Below are positions 12,801 to 24,301 of a DNA stretch of 64,000 bases, one piece after another. The position numbers were made by a program, and so were the translations under genes. The DNA comes from Undaria pinnatifida (Eukaryota; Sar; Phaeophyceae; Laminariales; Alariaceae): positions 11,199,123 to 11,263,122 of the forward strand of contig JABAKD010000001.1 of the NCBI GenBank assembly GCA_012845835.1, in the 5' to 3' direction. The notes under the pieces are model-generated. The model did no database searches. It worked only from the letters and a program-made list of their open reading frames with translations, and had not been told where the DNA came from. Position 1 is the stretch's first letter. The number at the start of each line of letters is the position of its first letter.

Positions 12801-14114
12801 GTAATGAACCGCAATGAACACACGCGTCCATAATAAAGATGAAAACCAACACACGAGACTATTCGCAAAAAAGTGAAAAGGAAGAAAGAAAACCGATATT
12901 AAGAAACAAAGAAAACAAAACAAGACGCAAAAAACGGAAACGAAGAGGCAAACCCGACGGCACGCGAAATATAAAGATCAAAACCCACAACAGCCGGCCA
13001 ACCAGCAACTAGCAAGAAAGCGGATGAAGTCATCTAACCATCCTCGGGGGAGCAACCATATTCGTCAAGAATAACCCTGCTGTAAGAGCAGTAGCACTCA
13101 CGCATGGCCTACATGGCCTACTTATCAGCTACGAACTACCGTTTCTGACGAATGTGGTGCCCACACCGTCATCATCACCCCCGTACCCAATGCGAAAGAA
13201 CGATTATAAACAAAATAACCAAAAAAGAAACCACAGCAACAAAGCAGACAACACCACCCAGCCGGCGTCGTGGCAGCACCCAAACTGGGCTCCAAACATA
13301 ACTACCTGAGCGTTAGTCAGCATTGCTGCCCGATCTCTTTTCTACTTACTCTATCTTGGACGTTGTTCATACGGGCATTAATGCCTCCGCAATCTTCAAG
13401 GGTACTATACTAAAATCCAACCACCCATGGTGGGGGGAAAGCAGTGCCCGATGCTTTAATCGTCCAATATTCCCTCTGAAGTCTGAAGGGGATTAGAGGA
13501 GACCCGGATGGAATCAATGCAGCGACTACGGCATCGATCGCGCAAAGCTTCCCGGGCTGCGGGGTTGGACATGCGTCCTACGTACTGTCTGCGAAGCTCC
13601 ACGGCACGCGCGGATAATCGAAAGACATGCACTGCTGCTCGCTCTTTGTAGCGTGTTGGTTGTGCCACACTTGTTGCGGCTCTGGGCGCTCTTTACACCT
13701 AACTGACGAACGTGTAAAATCCCGGCGCTTTGGTAAAGAGGGGGGAGTAAAATATATATTTCTAGTGACTCTCAACGCCCCAGCTCCTTCAAAACCGATA
13801 AGGAAAGGCTGGTAGCGGCCCATCCCCTGCTGGCGACGTAGTCATTGTCAACTTTCCTAATGCTAATGTTAGTTTTCCTCACGCGAACATCAACAACGTC
13901 TTCTCTGCATCGACAGTCGCATGCTTTGGCCTGAGATCCACCTGGTACAGATTAACGATCTAGCATACAAAGAGTTCTTCAGGTGCCGATCACGGGACTA
14001 AATGCGTTGGTTTCCACCAAGCCTCTTGGTGTGTTAGATTCGAAAGCTCACCGGTGGAAAACATTGCCCTAGTGGATAGGAGAGTTACCAGTGCTCGGGA
14101 TGCCCTTGGCGAGA

Positions 14115-16188
14115 CTACGGGCTTAACGCGGGAACCTCGAGTATTTCCAATATCTGGGGGGATGAGGGTCGTTGCTCTGGTGCGGTGACCCAGCAAGCCC
14201 GCAAGACGCCTGCAATGTCGACCGGCGCGTCAGCCGGGATTTCAGGACGATCCCCTTTGAAAACTACGCGAGTGTAGATGTCAAAGGGAAGAGCTTCGTC
14301 AGCCCATGGAATCTCCATCGAAAGAACCTCCCACGCCACAATGCCGAAGCTGTATACGTCGCTCGCGAAGGAAGTACCACTTGCGTTAAGCACCTGCATA
14401 CGAGCAGAGGTCCCAAACCCGACGAAGAAGTCAGGGGTTGGGACGACCTAAATTTCTGTGTCCATTTGGTTGTGATCATCGGCGGCAGAGTGGATTCGAT
14501 CTTGTCAGCGACGGAGAATTCCATAGGAATGATGCGAAATTTTCAAAACACAGGCCTTGCGGACGCGTAGGAATGCCGTCATGGCCGATGCAAGCTGCTG
14601 GTGGAGTTACAAGCACAACTGCTACGGAGGCTCGCCAACGTTCGACCCCGAAATGCGTTCAGCCGTTCAACCTCTCCCTTACTTTATTCACACTGCATCG
14701 AGTTGATGAGTACCTCGGGAGCAGCCCACGCAAAGCTCATGTCGTGCAATCCGCTTCTCTCTGTATGTTTGTACGTTGCGAGCCCTGTGGAGTTACTATG
14801 TTGTGCCCATCTCGAGGTCCCGAAGTCCCCGATCTGGTTCAGACAAAACGAGCACACGATACAACGCATAGCAGACGAAGACTCTGCTTTGGTGAAGGAA
14901 ACGAACGAAAACCTTCGTAGATGTCTCGATGCAAACAATTTGCGGGAAAATACCAACAACGACACCTTGTTTTGAAGAGGAGCCACCGAAGACAGGCACC
15001 CCCGCCTATTTCATGACCAAGCCCAGGACCCGCTTTGCTATTAGTAGGTGCTCCGTATCATCTGCTGTACTAGTAAAAACACAGATCTAGCACTCCTTGA
15101 ATGTCATGGAATCTAAATGGAATCCTAGCCTGCCGCCTCGAATATCATGTCTCCCCTTCTTTGGACACCTTTTGTTGTCGAAAACATAGTTGACTCACCT
15201 TAGCTCTGCCTTCACCATCGAGCAGTACGTTCGCAGACTTAAGGTCGCCATGGACAGCACGCTTACTGTGCAGGAATGCCATGCCAGCGCAAACATCCTG
15301 GATTATTCTCCGGGCTTGCGGTTCGGGGATTCTCTCCGTGGAGTGTTTTAACAGGGAACGCAAGTCCCCACCGGTGAGCAGCTCCATGACGAGAATCAGC
15401 TTGTCCTTGAGGGATGTGATCGCTCCGTAAACGTTAACCGTGTGGGGGCTCCTGAGTTTCATCATCGCCTGTAGCTCTAATAGGAAAGATGCACGTTGGC
15501 GCTTCGCTTGTTTGTTGCCCCTAGCCACACCCGATTCGGCATCTGCATCGCCCTCCCCAGGGAGATTGCGGTGGTCTTGGTCGACTCGGATGACCTGGCG
15601 ATTGACCCATCGATTCACCAGTCGCGGGGGAGGGGGGGAGGGGGAGCAGTTTCCTCGTCGACAAGATCGCTTTAATGCTATTTCATCTTGGAAACATTAC
15701 GGTGGCATAAGTTGAAGTTGGAGCTGCGCAATGCCAGATTGCTTTGAACTTGACCTTTTGGCATGACCCCTTTACGACAACAAGAATCGACACGCACGTC
15801 GTACGCTTTCTATATCCGTTCTGGACAATTCACAGTATCAGGCTGATGCAGCCGTTGCTAAAACCTGTCATTCTGCCTCACCAAGAGAGGATGCTGGTAT
15901 GCGCATTACCCGGGTGAACCCGTGTATATAATCATTAGTCCATGGGGGAAGCACGGGTTTGACGCCAGACGCAGGGAAGATTACGATTGTATTGTTTTCT
16001 CCCGCCGATACCCTTAGCGTCGTTACCTTGGCTGCTGCGTTGCGGCCGTTGTAGTCCGCAATGTAGACCGTGCCGAATCCGCCCTGTCCCAGCACATCCT
16101 CCGATATGATGACGTGGTCCGCGGGTATCTCAATCTGGTTCAGGTTTCGCTGGCGCCGCATGCGACGATCATACACGATCGACTCAAC
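14115..16188 (-). other. Locus A TKL kinase domain (four exons)
   Basis: The exons are 16188-16027, 15594-15199, 14833-14714 and 14393-14115. The glycine loop is G-Q-G-G-F-G-T-V, the ATP-binding lysine sits in N-A-A-A-K at the first exon's end, and the helix-C glutamate is in L-L-E-L-Q. The catalytic loop reads H-G-D-L-K-S-A-N, so the usual HRD arginine is Gly while Asp and Lys remain. D-F-G, A-A-P-E and S-D-V-Y-S-F-G are intact, and an R-P-S near the end fits TKL kinases. The domain therefore looks catalytically competent. The Gly in place of the HRD Arg suggests that activation-loop phosphorylation matters less, which is an inference. Confidence 0.85.
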
Positions 16189-19100
16189 CTGCAACGGTCA
16201 CGCAGATGGAGGTTCCACAGGAGCAAACACGCGGCGACACGGACGAACAATGGGGGGGCAAGGTGCCAGCATATTAATGGTCGACGCCCGACATGGTAAG
16301 CGATTCTGCACACTTCGAGACTGTGCAAGGACATACATACGTTTTCTGTGCTAGATACATAGAGGAAGTTGATGCACAGTGCACATTGGGGTACAAGGTA
16401 TCCGATATACGCCGCGCACCTTCTCCACGTGCATGGATATATCGGCGGTCTGATGGAGGACTTCTCCTTGCCTACCTCAGCGATGGGTCGCCGGTAACGA
16501 GGCCCTACCGTGGCGAACTGCCTCGTCAATTTCCGTCTTCTTCTGTCTCTGGTGGCATTATGCCGATGGTTGACTAGACTTCGGCGATCTTTTCCTTGAT
16601 TCAGCGCAACGTCGATGTGAAGCCACCTCTGAACGGGGTTCGACGCAAACGCCAACGCGTGTTGCCGCGTGATAATCGCACATCAAAAAAAAACGTTGAG
16701 GTACATGGAATATTGCACGATAGGTTAGCTGGTCAACTTGGGTGAAACTAGAGTAGAAAACGTTCGTGTGACAACGCCTGGCGAATTCTGAAACGATTTT
16801 TGCGACACTGGCTGTTCAATATGCACTACGAGAGCCAAGAAACGGAAAAAAAAAAAACAGCCGCCGAAACGAGCGACGATGACATTAGACGGCCATGGTA
16901 GGTTTGCGCCGAAATATCGAACGCATATAGGTCCAAAAAGCACAATTTGTGGGTGTACCAATTGCTCGCTGACTCGTCGTCGCGGCTTGAACATTGTTGA
17001 CGATCGAATGTTCCAATTGGGCTCGGTTCCGGCGGCAAGTAAAATACGCACACAATGTGTTACTCTGGAGGTTTGAGCGGCATACCTAAGCCCAGTATTT
17101 GTTTCCTAATATGCGCAGGAGCAACGGTGCGCCCCGAACGTAATCGTTTGGTGGAGCGGATGGTCGCATGCAATAGTTGAGAAGAGATACGGCACATGAG
17201 GAACTCACCATCAAGTCCACGAATGTCTGGTTGATAACCGCTTCCGTTTCATCCATCCTTCGTTTGAACAGCGTCGAAACCACAACCTGAGTTATTCGCC
17301 TCTTGCTGCTGTACGTTCTGATAAGGTCCAACATGTCTCCGATGGCATCCTGCACGTCCTCTATCAGCATGCGCTTCGTCTCCCTGCTCGCTTCAGTGTC
17401 CTCAACGTCGTCAATCTGAGCGATGTACAAGAGGGCAAACACGGCAGTCACAGACACTTCCATAAGCCCTCGGTTAGAGGCATGATACGTTCACAAGCCC
17501 GTTGGTTGCGTGGTATGATTTCGCATCAACTCTTCGCGCCCGAATAGGACATCAAGGTCGAGGACATGCCATCGGGTACATGCTGTATATCCACGGGCGC
17601 AGAAAAATACGAGGTCTGGGTGAACAAGGTGCGGCACGGGTGAACGGGTTTTGCAGCACTAGCGTATCGGATTACTACGTTTAACAACGGTCCATGCCAG
17701 CTCGATATCACGCACGACGCGCAATGCCTTGTCCGTGGGCGGTTGGGGACCATTGTTTGCGGCGTAAGTATGAAATTCCTCAATCCTGATCCACGCCGTG
17801 GGAGGCGGAGTATCAGCCGTCCTACGGTGGACGTGTACGGTTTTTTGTTTGGGTGTCTTTACTTGAATGACTCTATATCGCACCCCTATACTGATTTTGG
17901 AGTATGTGTAACGCGCAATCCGATGGACAGACTCATGAACTAGGTACTAAAACATTCATATCGCTGAAAACACCAACGGCAATCCCCTCAAATTTGGGTC
18001 AAGGCGTCTCGTCAATGCGAAAATACTTTGGACACAAAGTGCTACCGCTGTCGTAGCACGCGTCGTGAATCAATGCACGTCTCCCCAGAGCCAGTGGCGG
18101 GGGTAAGTTTGGTTAAACCTCGAACGAAAGGTTGACACAGGTGGGAAATTAGGTGGAAGAGCAACCAACGCACCGACTTTCCAACCAATTTTCGATAAAA
18201 TTTGGCCTTTTTATTTTCAAACTGAGCGAAAAAATGTAGGGGAACACTTGAAAAGAGCAACGAATCTACTAGTATGTGACATCGCGATCGCCGGTTGACT
18301 GCCGGTAAATACACGGGGCAGTAGGTACATTCATCGAACTGGGACAATCGGAAATCCGCGAACGGCTACTGGTCATACTGGCATGGCTTTGCATGTACCA
18401 GTGGTTCAGATATGCTTCCGGACGCCATTCTTCTCTGTAGCAATGTAAACACCATTCAAACCAGGTACAGGAACGGAGGCATCCACGTGGAGACAGTCGA
18501 TCAACCTTACATTTTCAAGCACCGTCGCGGCCCGTCCCAGCATCGCAACCAGGAGACGACATCTCTTCAGCCTGGCCTCTGATTCCGCGATGCGGCCTCG
18601 ATCGTTCGAGATCAAAGTCACCAACGTCTTGACTAGGACGGCTGCCTCAGCAACCCCGGGAAATTGGGAGTTTTGCGCTAGATTATTAGCAGCCTCTAGA
18701 ACAGCTTGCACCACGTCATTTGCGCCGGACGGTTGGGGCGGATCACACGCCAAAGTTGTGGCGTTATCGGTTGCCGTCGCCGCATTTGGCTCCGCCACAA
18801 TGGCAAGCACATCTCCGCCTAGTTTTTCACCGTCTTCCTTCTTGGCTTGGTGCTTCTTCCTTACAAATACTGCGGCGCAGACAAAAACCAAGATCGTTTC
18901 CACGGCGACTATTCCGATCATAACCGGCGAAAAGGAACCCGCCGATGTTGAAATGATCGGGGTAGGGGCGGGGGAGGAAGACTGTACAGGGGTGGGGGTA
19001 CGCATAGATTCGAAGCCAATGAGCGTTGGTGCTAGAGATGCTGGAGCCCTTGATTCTGGTGTAATCGTGGCAGGTACACCCGTGGGTGTTGGTGTCGACA

Positions 19101-22100
19101 AGATCGTGTCCCCAGCAAGGGACAGCCCGGCAGTAGGCGAAGGCGATGCAGCGGCTGGCGCCCGTGATTCAGGTGTAATCGTGGCAAGTGCACCCGTGGG
19201 TGTTGGTGTCGGCAAGAGCGAATCGCCGACAAGGGACAGGCCGGTAGTTGGCGAAGGTGTCAAAGCGGCACCCGTGTCCAACATTACAACCGCGAAATCC
19301 ATAATACCCTGATCGTTTTCTTCATTCCAGTTACCCTCCGTGTAGCCGGCCAAGATGACCGAGCCCGTGGGTCCCGCGGCGACGGCCCGCGCGTAGTCGG
19401 CAGCTGCAAGGGATGAGCCACCCTGCGGCATCGCAAGATGGAACCGGACAGGCAGAAAGTAACGAACAGTTACTCGAGAGCAATTTTATCGGCATGAGTG
19501 ACAACCGTATACCTTACTAAACGGTGGGACTTGCAAGCGTGTGGTCACCTGCCAGCGCCAAACCTCGGTCCCACTGGCATCCAGCCTGACGGCTGCAAAA
19601 TCATAGCTCCCGTCACTCGTACCATTCCACGCTCCTTTGGTGTACCCGGCCAGAACAACGGACCCGTCGTCTAAGGAGGCCACTCCCCGGATTGTATCGA
19701 TTTCGGTCGTACCGCCCTATTAAAACGTAAAGCGAACATCGTTAAACAATACCCCACTACGGAAACAAGTTAAGGTTGATATGCTTGTAAGGCTTATAGA
19801 GGTAGCTGTCTCAACACAACCAGAGTACCAGCCCGAAGCGCGTAACTGAGAGTGAGACGTAAGTGCGTGTACAATCATGGAACAACATACCACATAATTC
19901 TTTCCGGTTGTGGCAAGGGCGGGGGTGAAAACAGTCAGCATTTATTAGTCTATGACATAATACACTGCAACCCACGAGAGCCTTAGATCGGTAACACGCC
20001 AAGACGGCATCCACACGCTTTCCCGCATTGTTCCATATCTGCACCATACCTCGCCCACGATTGGTGAAGGGGAAAGCACTGCTCCGGTCTAGGCGGAGAA
20101 ACATGCCACGCCACCGCACCTGCCACCTCCAGACCTCGCCTCCGTCGGCATCAAGCTTCACTGCGCAGAAGTCTTCAAGTCCTCCGGCGTGTGCTCCCTT
20201 CCACGCACCCTCAGTGACTCCCCCCAGCACTGTCGACCCGTCGCTTGCACTTGCTGCTCCGTAAAGCTTGTCGTTTCCCGTAGTTCCGTCCTGCCGCAAA
20301 GCCACTAAGTTACATTTCCGGCACAGCCACAACGGTAATGGTCATAACATACGAAAGAGCGGACAGTAGTGACGAGCAGGCCAGCGCCTACCTAAAACGA
20401 TTGAACGGACTGTGACAGGTGGGCAAGCGCCTACATGATTCGACAGAACGGACAGAAACAGGTGGGCCATATCACCTACGTTATATTGTCAAAAAATTAT
20501 ATTTTGCTCCCATCCAGGTACTCAACAGCGGAATGAATACTCGCCGCAACGGAAAGGGTAGATAGATGACATTCACACGCTGCCAAGCAAAATTTGCACA
20601 CAATGATGATACGAGAGTGCCCAGAGGGGGTCTCGCCTTACCAAAAAATACCTGCCACCTCCAGAGCTCATCTCCTTTCGCGTCGAGCTTAACGGCGGCG
20701 AAGTCTGTGTCCTTGTCTCCTCCATGTTGGCCGGTCCAGTTACCGTACGTGAAACCGGCCAAGACAACCGTGCCACCTTCTTCGACAACTGCAGCGCATA
20801 ATTCGTCCGCTTCCGACGTTCCGTTCTGCAGGTATAGCGCCACAGGCATTGGCCCGGCCGGGTTCGATGGGTAATGGCTGGATTATCGAATAACCGATAA
20901 TCGGCCACGATCGACTAGTCGAAGCCGTCCTGAGCGGGTTTAATTGTTTGTACTCCCGACGGTTGATTTTCATGTTTTCGGCAAAGACTCTCGGCGATAT
21001 GTGGGTGAGCTTTACCGGAAACCAGACGCTGTCTGAACGTCAGCACGATCAAGCTAGTCAAGGTGCCATGGTGAGCACAGCCTTGGCTAGCCTACAACGC
21101 TTGTTTAACATTTTGCTGTTTGAAGAAAGGGCGCAAGCATGACTGCATTATGTCTTCATCAGCTCGGCGTGACATTAGATGGCGTCAAGGCTAGATTCAC
21201 GCCAGTCGTAACATAGCGCGAAGGACCCGACCGTTCTTATATGCCGGTTTCTCACGCAATTGCCGATGATAGCAATGCAAAAGTCGCGCTTCTTCGATTT
21301 AATCTTTTTCCAAAGAACATGGTGGCACAAACCTTTGTGACCCCGATGCCGGGATAGCGAAACTACTTGACCTACAGAAATCTCTACACCCTTGAAAAAC
21401 GAAAAATGTACTGAAGAACCTGGAAAGTTTTAACGACAACGAAGACTTTCCTCGGAATTTGCTATAGACGTAGCAGGAAAGAGCGCTTATGACCGGGTTC
21501 AATTGATGCCACTGGCACAACTGACACCATCGGTATCGGGCGGGGGTTAGAGACCTGCAACTGTCGGCGAGAGGTTGATTCGTCTGACAGGGCTGGATGA
21601 GCAGAAAGTGATTCACCTGCCACGTCCATACCAATGTCCCGTCCGCGTCCAGCTTTGACGCGGTAAAGTCGTCCGAACCATATGAGATTTTGCCCCACAC
21701 ACCGTAGGTCGATCCCGCCCATATCGCCCCCCCGTCTGCTGTCGACGCGACAGCGTAAGCCGTGGCGCTATCGAGGGTTTCATCCTGTGCGTCAACAGAA
21801 GCCGCCACGGGTGGCTGGCGGTCACTTGTGTCGAGCTGTGGGTGTGTTCATCACCTCTGCTAAAATGCGGGCCTGAACCGAACCCAAGCGGGCTGGTGGA
21901 AATAATTCAACTGCACGGCTTCGCTCGACGCTGTAGAGCGATAACAACGACGAAACGCCTCACCACGATCGCGGGGGGTTGGGCTTGGTTTGTAAGCACA
22001 ACGACAAACATGTACGTTTCTGACGACAGACTCGCTCGCCTAGGCGGAGGCAGGTGAACGGATTAGGTGGGCCTCTGCGATTCGCTCGCGATTGCAAGTG

Positions 22101-24301
22101 TGGACTTTCAGACGTACTCGTGTCGAATTGAGTTATCAACAAAGCTCGGTGAGTACAATTCAAGCGTCGTTTCGAACGCTAACCCAACTGAAGCCGCTGC
22201 TCTTAACAACCAACGTTCACGTATTTGAGCCATAGACACCAGTGGAACACTCATCACCTTCCATTCCCACAGGAACTCCCCGTTCGCGTCGAGCTTTGCC
22301 GCCGCAAAACGAGGCAGAACCATCGTGTGGTCTTCTTCGCTCCCGACCATGACCACGGATCCGTCCGCTCCCGTCGCCGTCGCATAGAGCTTTTCCCACC
22401 TCTCAGTCGTTCCATTCTGTCAACGGTAAGCAGCAAGCACACACAGTCTACGCTGACCAAAGCAAAATATGGGGGTTGAGGCAAGTTTGGCACCTCAATC
22501 GCCGGGGTCTCACGGAGATTCGTGCGAATGGCTGCATTGATTCGCGGGATTTACGTTTGATTTTACCTCGTATCCATGTGGAAGTGTATGTTTCCTGGCG
22601 GCAAACGCCGAAACTTTTAAAGGTGGTTGTCGGGTGGGTGTAGGACCGTTCGTGCTGCTCGCGGCAGCTAACGACATGGAGTGAAACCTGCAGTACTCCC
22701 CCTAACGTAGATAAGGGGAGACGGCCATGCGGCCCGATAGTTGAATCAAACCTCGAAACTGTGTTCGTAGTCGACGACGCGACCACATGGAGCGATTTGA
22801 ACGTCGCGGGGTGGAAAATCTGCACCCAGAATAAACACCTAGCAGGCCGGGGTAATTATGCGATGTAGTCGGGGTCCGGGGATTTTGAAGAGTAAGGGCA
22901 CGTCAGGAGAGATCGTCCTTTGGTACAGTCTACAGTGGCGGACTGTAGTTGGTGATTAGCACAGAACTCTAATGCCGCCAAGCTGCGGTGACTACATGCC
23001 TTCGTTCACCGCGCCTTTGCAACAATAGTAATATACGACTATCAAGGAACGCCCGGCTCATGAAACAGGGTTATATGTATATATAGGTTATTGGTGACAT
23101 GATATCTGCATATACTGCGTTGGTGAACACGTGTGCCGCGGCCCCTAGGTTATTGAACACCTGCCATTTCCACCGGAGCATGCCATTGGTATCCAGGCCA
23201 AAGGCGGCCCAGTCTGGATGGCCCGGTGTATCGGCGGCCCAAAATCCGTGCTCAGCGCTCCAGTTTCCGTGAGTCGAGCCCGCTAATGTGCAGGAACCGT
23301 TTGGCCCCACCGATACGCCTCGCGTTTTGTCCCAGTGTTCTGTTCCGCCCTGGCAAAACGTGTCATGTTATTCAAAGGCGAAACCAAGTGCGGGGAAAGA
23401 AGTAAGACTGATTCTACGAAGGCCCCCCCCAAAAAAAGACCAGCGATTGTCTTGTTAACGAACGCTTCATGCCTTCTCGGCACGAGGAAGGATGTATGAA
23501 AAATATAACAATCACATATTTTCTCGTTTGCAAAGGACGGTCGAATTTTGACGGCCTCGGGGGGGCAACGGGCACCTTTTTGAAGGAGATACGGCCGGGA
23601 GCTAAATTCAAAACCGGGGACTTTGTGAAATAAATGTTGGGGGGGCTACCGTACAATGACTCGTAAGAAAAACCAGAGCCCACGCGGTACATCCTACTGC
23701 GTCCAAACCGCTACGTGTAGCATGCACATTAACAGTAGGTGGTTACGATATGGGCGCGGCCTCTCCTGTCCATTCTTCGGAATTGCCACGGGGCGATTAG
23801 CAGATACATACCCCTCTATGAGCTCTAGTCGGGTATAGAGTAAATTCTAGATCGTCCTGCCGTACCCCGGCGGCGTGTAAATCTGCAAAAAGCTGTTCGA
23901 GTTGGTATGCTGCGATTTATCGCGCCCCCCGTTTGTTGACGGATCCTTCCCGCAACATCAGCACCCCACTTCAAAACAGCATCCCCCCTCTTCCAAGCAT
24001 CACCCCCCTACCTCCCCCACCTTTAAAATATCAACTCCCCCTGGAAAATATCAACCCCTTTTGAAAATATCACCCCCCCCTGAAAATATAAACTCCCCTC
24101 CTGCTGAAACAGCCCACTGAAGAAAACGAAAAATTGCAACGTACGTACATGTCATTAAAGAAAGGTGGCTGTCACTGATACACGTGTGCCGATACACGGG
24201 CCAACCAAACCCAATTCTACCGGCACACATATTCACAACGATGCACGGGTCAGGTGTGGGATCTGTTTTCGTACCTGCCATCTCCAGCGCTCGGTCGCCA
24301 T
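14115..24301 (-). CDS. Locus A: propeller-ectodomain, single-pass TKL receptor-like kinase with MLKL-like helical domain
   Basis: I read thirteen exons on the minus strand: 24301-24275, 23349-23161, 22416-22258, 21784-21617, 20825-20652, 20290-20120, 19716-19549, 19422-18511, 17415-17209, 16188-16027, 15594-15199, 14833-14714 and 14393-14115 (stop included). Every junction has AG before and GT after, every exon is a multiple of three, and every intron is phase 0, so about 1,043 residues stay open. Order: a 9-codon N-terminal strand, seven propeller repeats, a Pro/Thr-rich stalk, one membrane helix followed by basic residues, a cytoplasmic helical bundle, and a TKL kinase. The expected role is membrane signalling through Ser/Thr phosphorylation; no ligand is known. 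The proposed ATG lies directly after an in-frame TAA, and no signal peptide follows it, which is odd for a receptor. Splitting into two genes at the 1.1-kb intron (18510-17416) is the main alternative, but the helical domain spans that intron. Confidence 0.8.
17209..17415 (-). other. Locus A exon 9: second half of the MLKL/HeLo-like helical domain
   Basis: The 69-codon exon follows a pyrimidine-rich acceptor ending CTCAG and ends at a GTGAGT donor; both ends are phase 0. It encodes acidic then amphipathic helices with D-M-L-D-L-I-R-T-Y-S-S-K-R-R-I and F-K-R-R-M-D-E. Joined to the end of the preceding exon, the pattern (R-C-R helix, a second helix, Y-S-x-K turn, F-K-x-R helix) resembles the N-terminal four-helix bundle of MLKL and related HeLo domains. 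That domain bears on membranes or on kinase partners in known proteins. The resemblance is by eye. The frame could be opened further upstream to 17463, but I prefer the strong acceptor. Confidence 0.65.
18511..19422 (-). other. Locus A exon 8: seventh repeat, stalk, transmembrane helix and first part of helical domain
   Basis: This 304-codon exon starts with a seventh propeller repeat ending V-V-M-L-D-T-G, without the usual W-x-W-Q strand. A stalk rich in Pro, Thr and Ser follows and contains two copies of a 38-residue unit. A hydrophobic segment at about 18925-18855 (starting P-V-M-I-G-I-V) is followed by R-K-K and more basic residues, so positive-inside topology puts the C-terminal part in the cytosol. 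The exon closes with an amphipathic helical stretch containing S-Q-F-P-G-V-A-E-A-A and R-L-K-R-C-R, ending at a GTAAGG donor. An open frame on the opposite strand (18590-19312) is a shadow of this exon. Confidence 0.8.
19050..19280 (-). repeat. 114-bp coding tandem repeat in the locus A stalk
   Basis: Two adjacent copies, starting at about 19052 and 19166 on the plus strand, share long runs, including the stretch that encodes A-T-I-T-P-E-S-R-A-P. The 114-bp period is 38 codons and so keeps the frame. The paralogue at 63128-63922 has only one such unit, and its exon is 39 codons shorter. The unit therefore accounts for nearly all of the length difference between the two stalks. Confidence 0.8.
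19549..23349 (-). other. Locus A propeller domain: six single-repeat exons
   Basis: Six exons encode one repeat each, of 63, 53, 56, 58, 57 and 56 codons. Each starts right after a CAG or TAG acceptor with N/G/D-G-T-T or a close variant (D-E-T-L in the third), and ends with W-x-W-Q (W-x-W-K in the second) before a GT donor. Between these lie D-G-S-x-V-L-A-G-x-T, then D-F-x-A-x-K-L-D-A-x-G. The pattern resembles the SBBP-type beta-propeller repeat family; that name is from memory of the family, not a search. A seventh repeat opens the next exon. Introns between them run from 126 to 791 bp. Such domains usually bind ligands or partner proteins, probably outside the cell here. Confidence 0.75.
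23414..23653. mobile_element. MITE-4 copy in the region just upstream of locus A exon 2
   Basis: The left end is CTACGAAGGCCCCCCCC and the right end GGGGGGGCTACCGTA, which are inverted relative to each other. The body is about 240 bp with no coding capacity. It lies in the first intron of locus A; locus C lacks it at the same place, so it arrived after the paralogues separated or was lost from C. Confidence 0.75.
24275..24301 (-). CDS. Locus A first coding mini-exon (N-terminal propeller strand)
   Basis: The exon encodes nine residues, MATERWRWQ, then a GTACGA donor. Its last residues match the end of each repeat exon of the gene (W-x-W-Q then GT). The ATG follows an in-frame TAA immediately. 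The paralogue at 58599-58625 has the same nine-codon layout, the same adjacent TAA and the same phase-0 donor. I infer that this strand completes blade seven, whose own repeat lacks the W-x-W-Q strand. A decayed extra repeat exon is the alternative. Confidence 0.55.

Larger units (their letters stand above)
7411..14114. other. Spacer between loci B and A: MITE cluster and unassigned pieces
   Basis: Besides the MITEs listed separately, further fragments of the MITE-3 type occur near 8055-8190. Between the MITEs, stretches at about 9480-9830, 10370-10950, 11260-12060 and 12060-12450 have moderately long frames on both strands (for example a plus-strand frame at 11233-11853 and minus-strand frames at 10542-10958 and 11746-12060). 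None has a domain I recognise, and the frames break often, so I do not call genes. A minus-strand frame of 70 codons (13456-13668, rich in Arg) lies downstream of locus A and is also unassigned. At 12640-12800 there is a retroelement tail. Confidence 0.4.

Noticed and set aside
18590-19312. 240-codon plus-strand frame
   Set aside because: It is antisense to the seventh repeat, stalk and membrane exon of locus A, whose minus-strand reading has splice sites and a paralogue.
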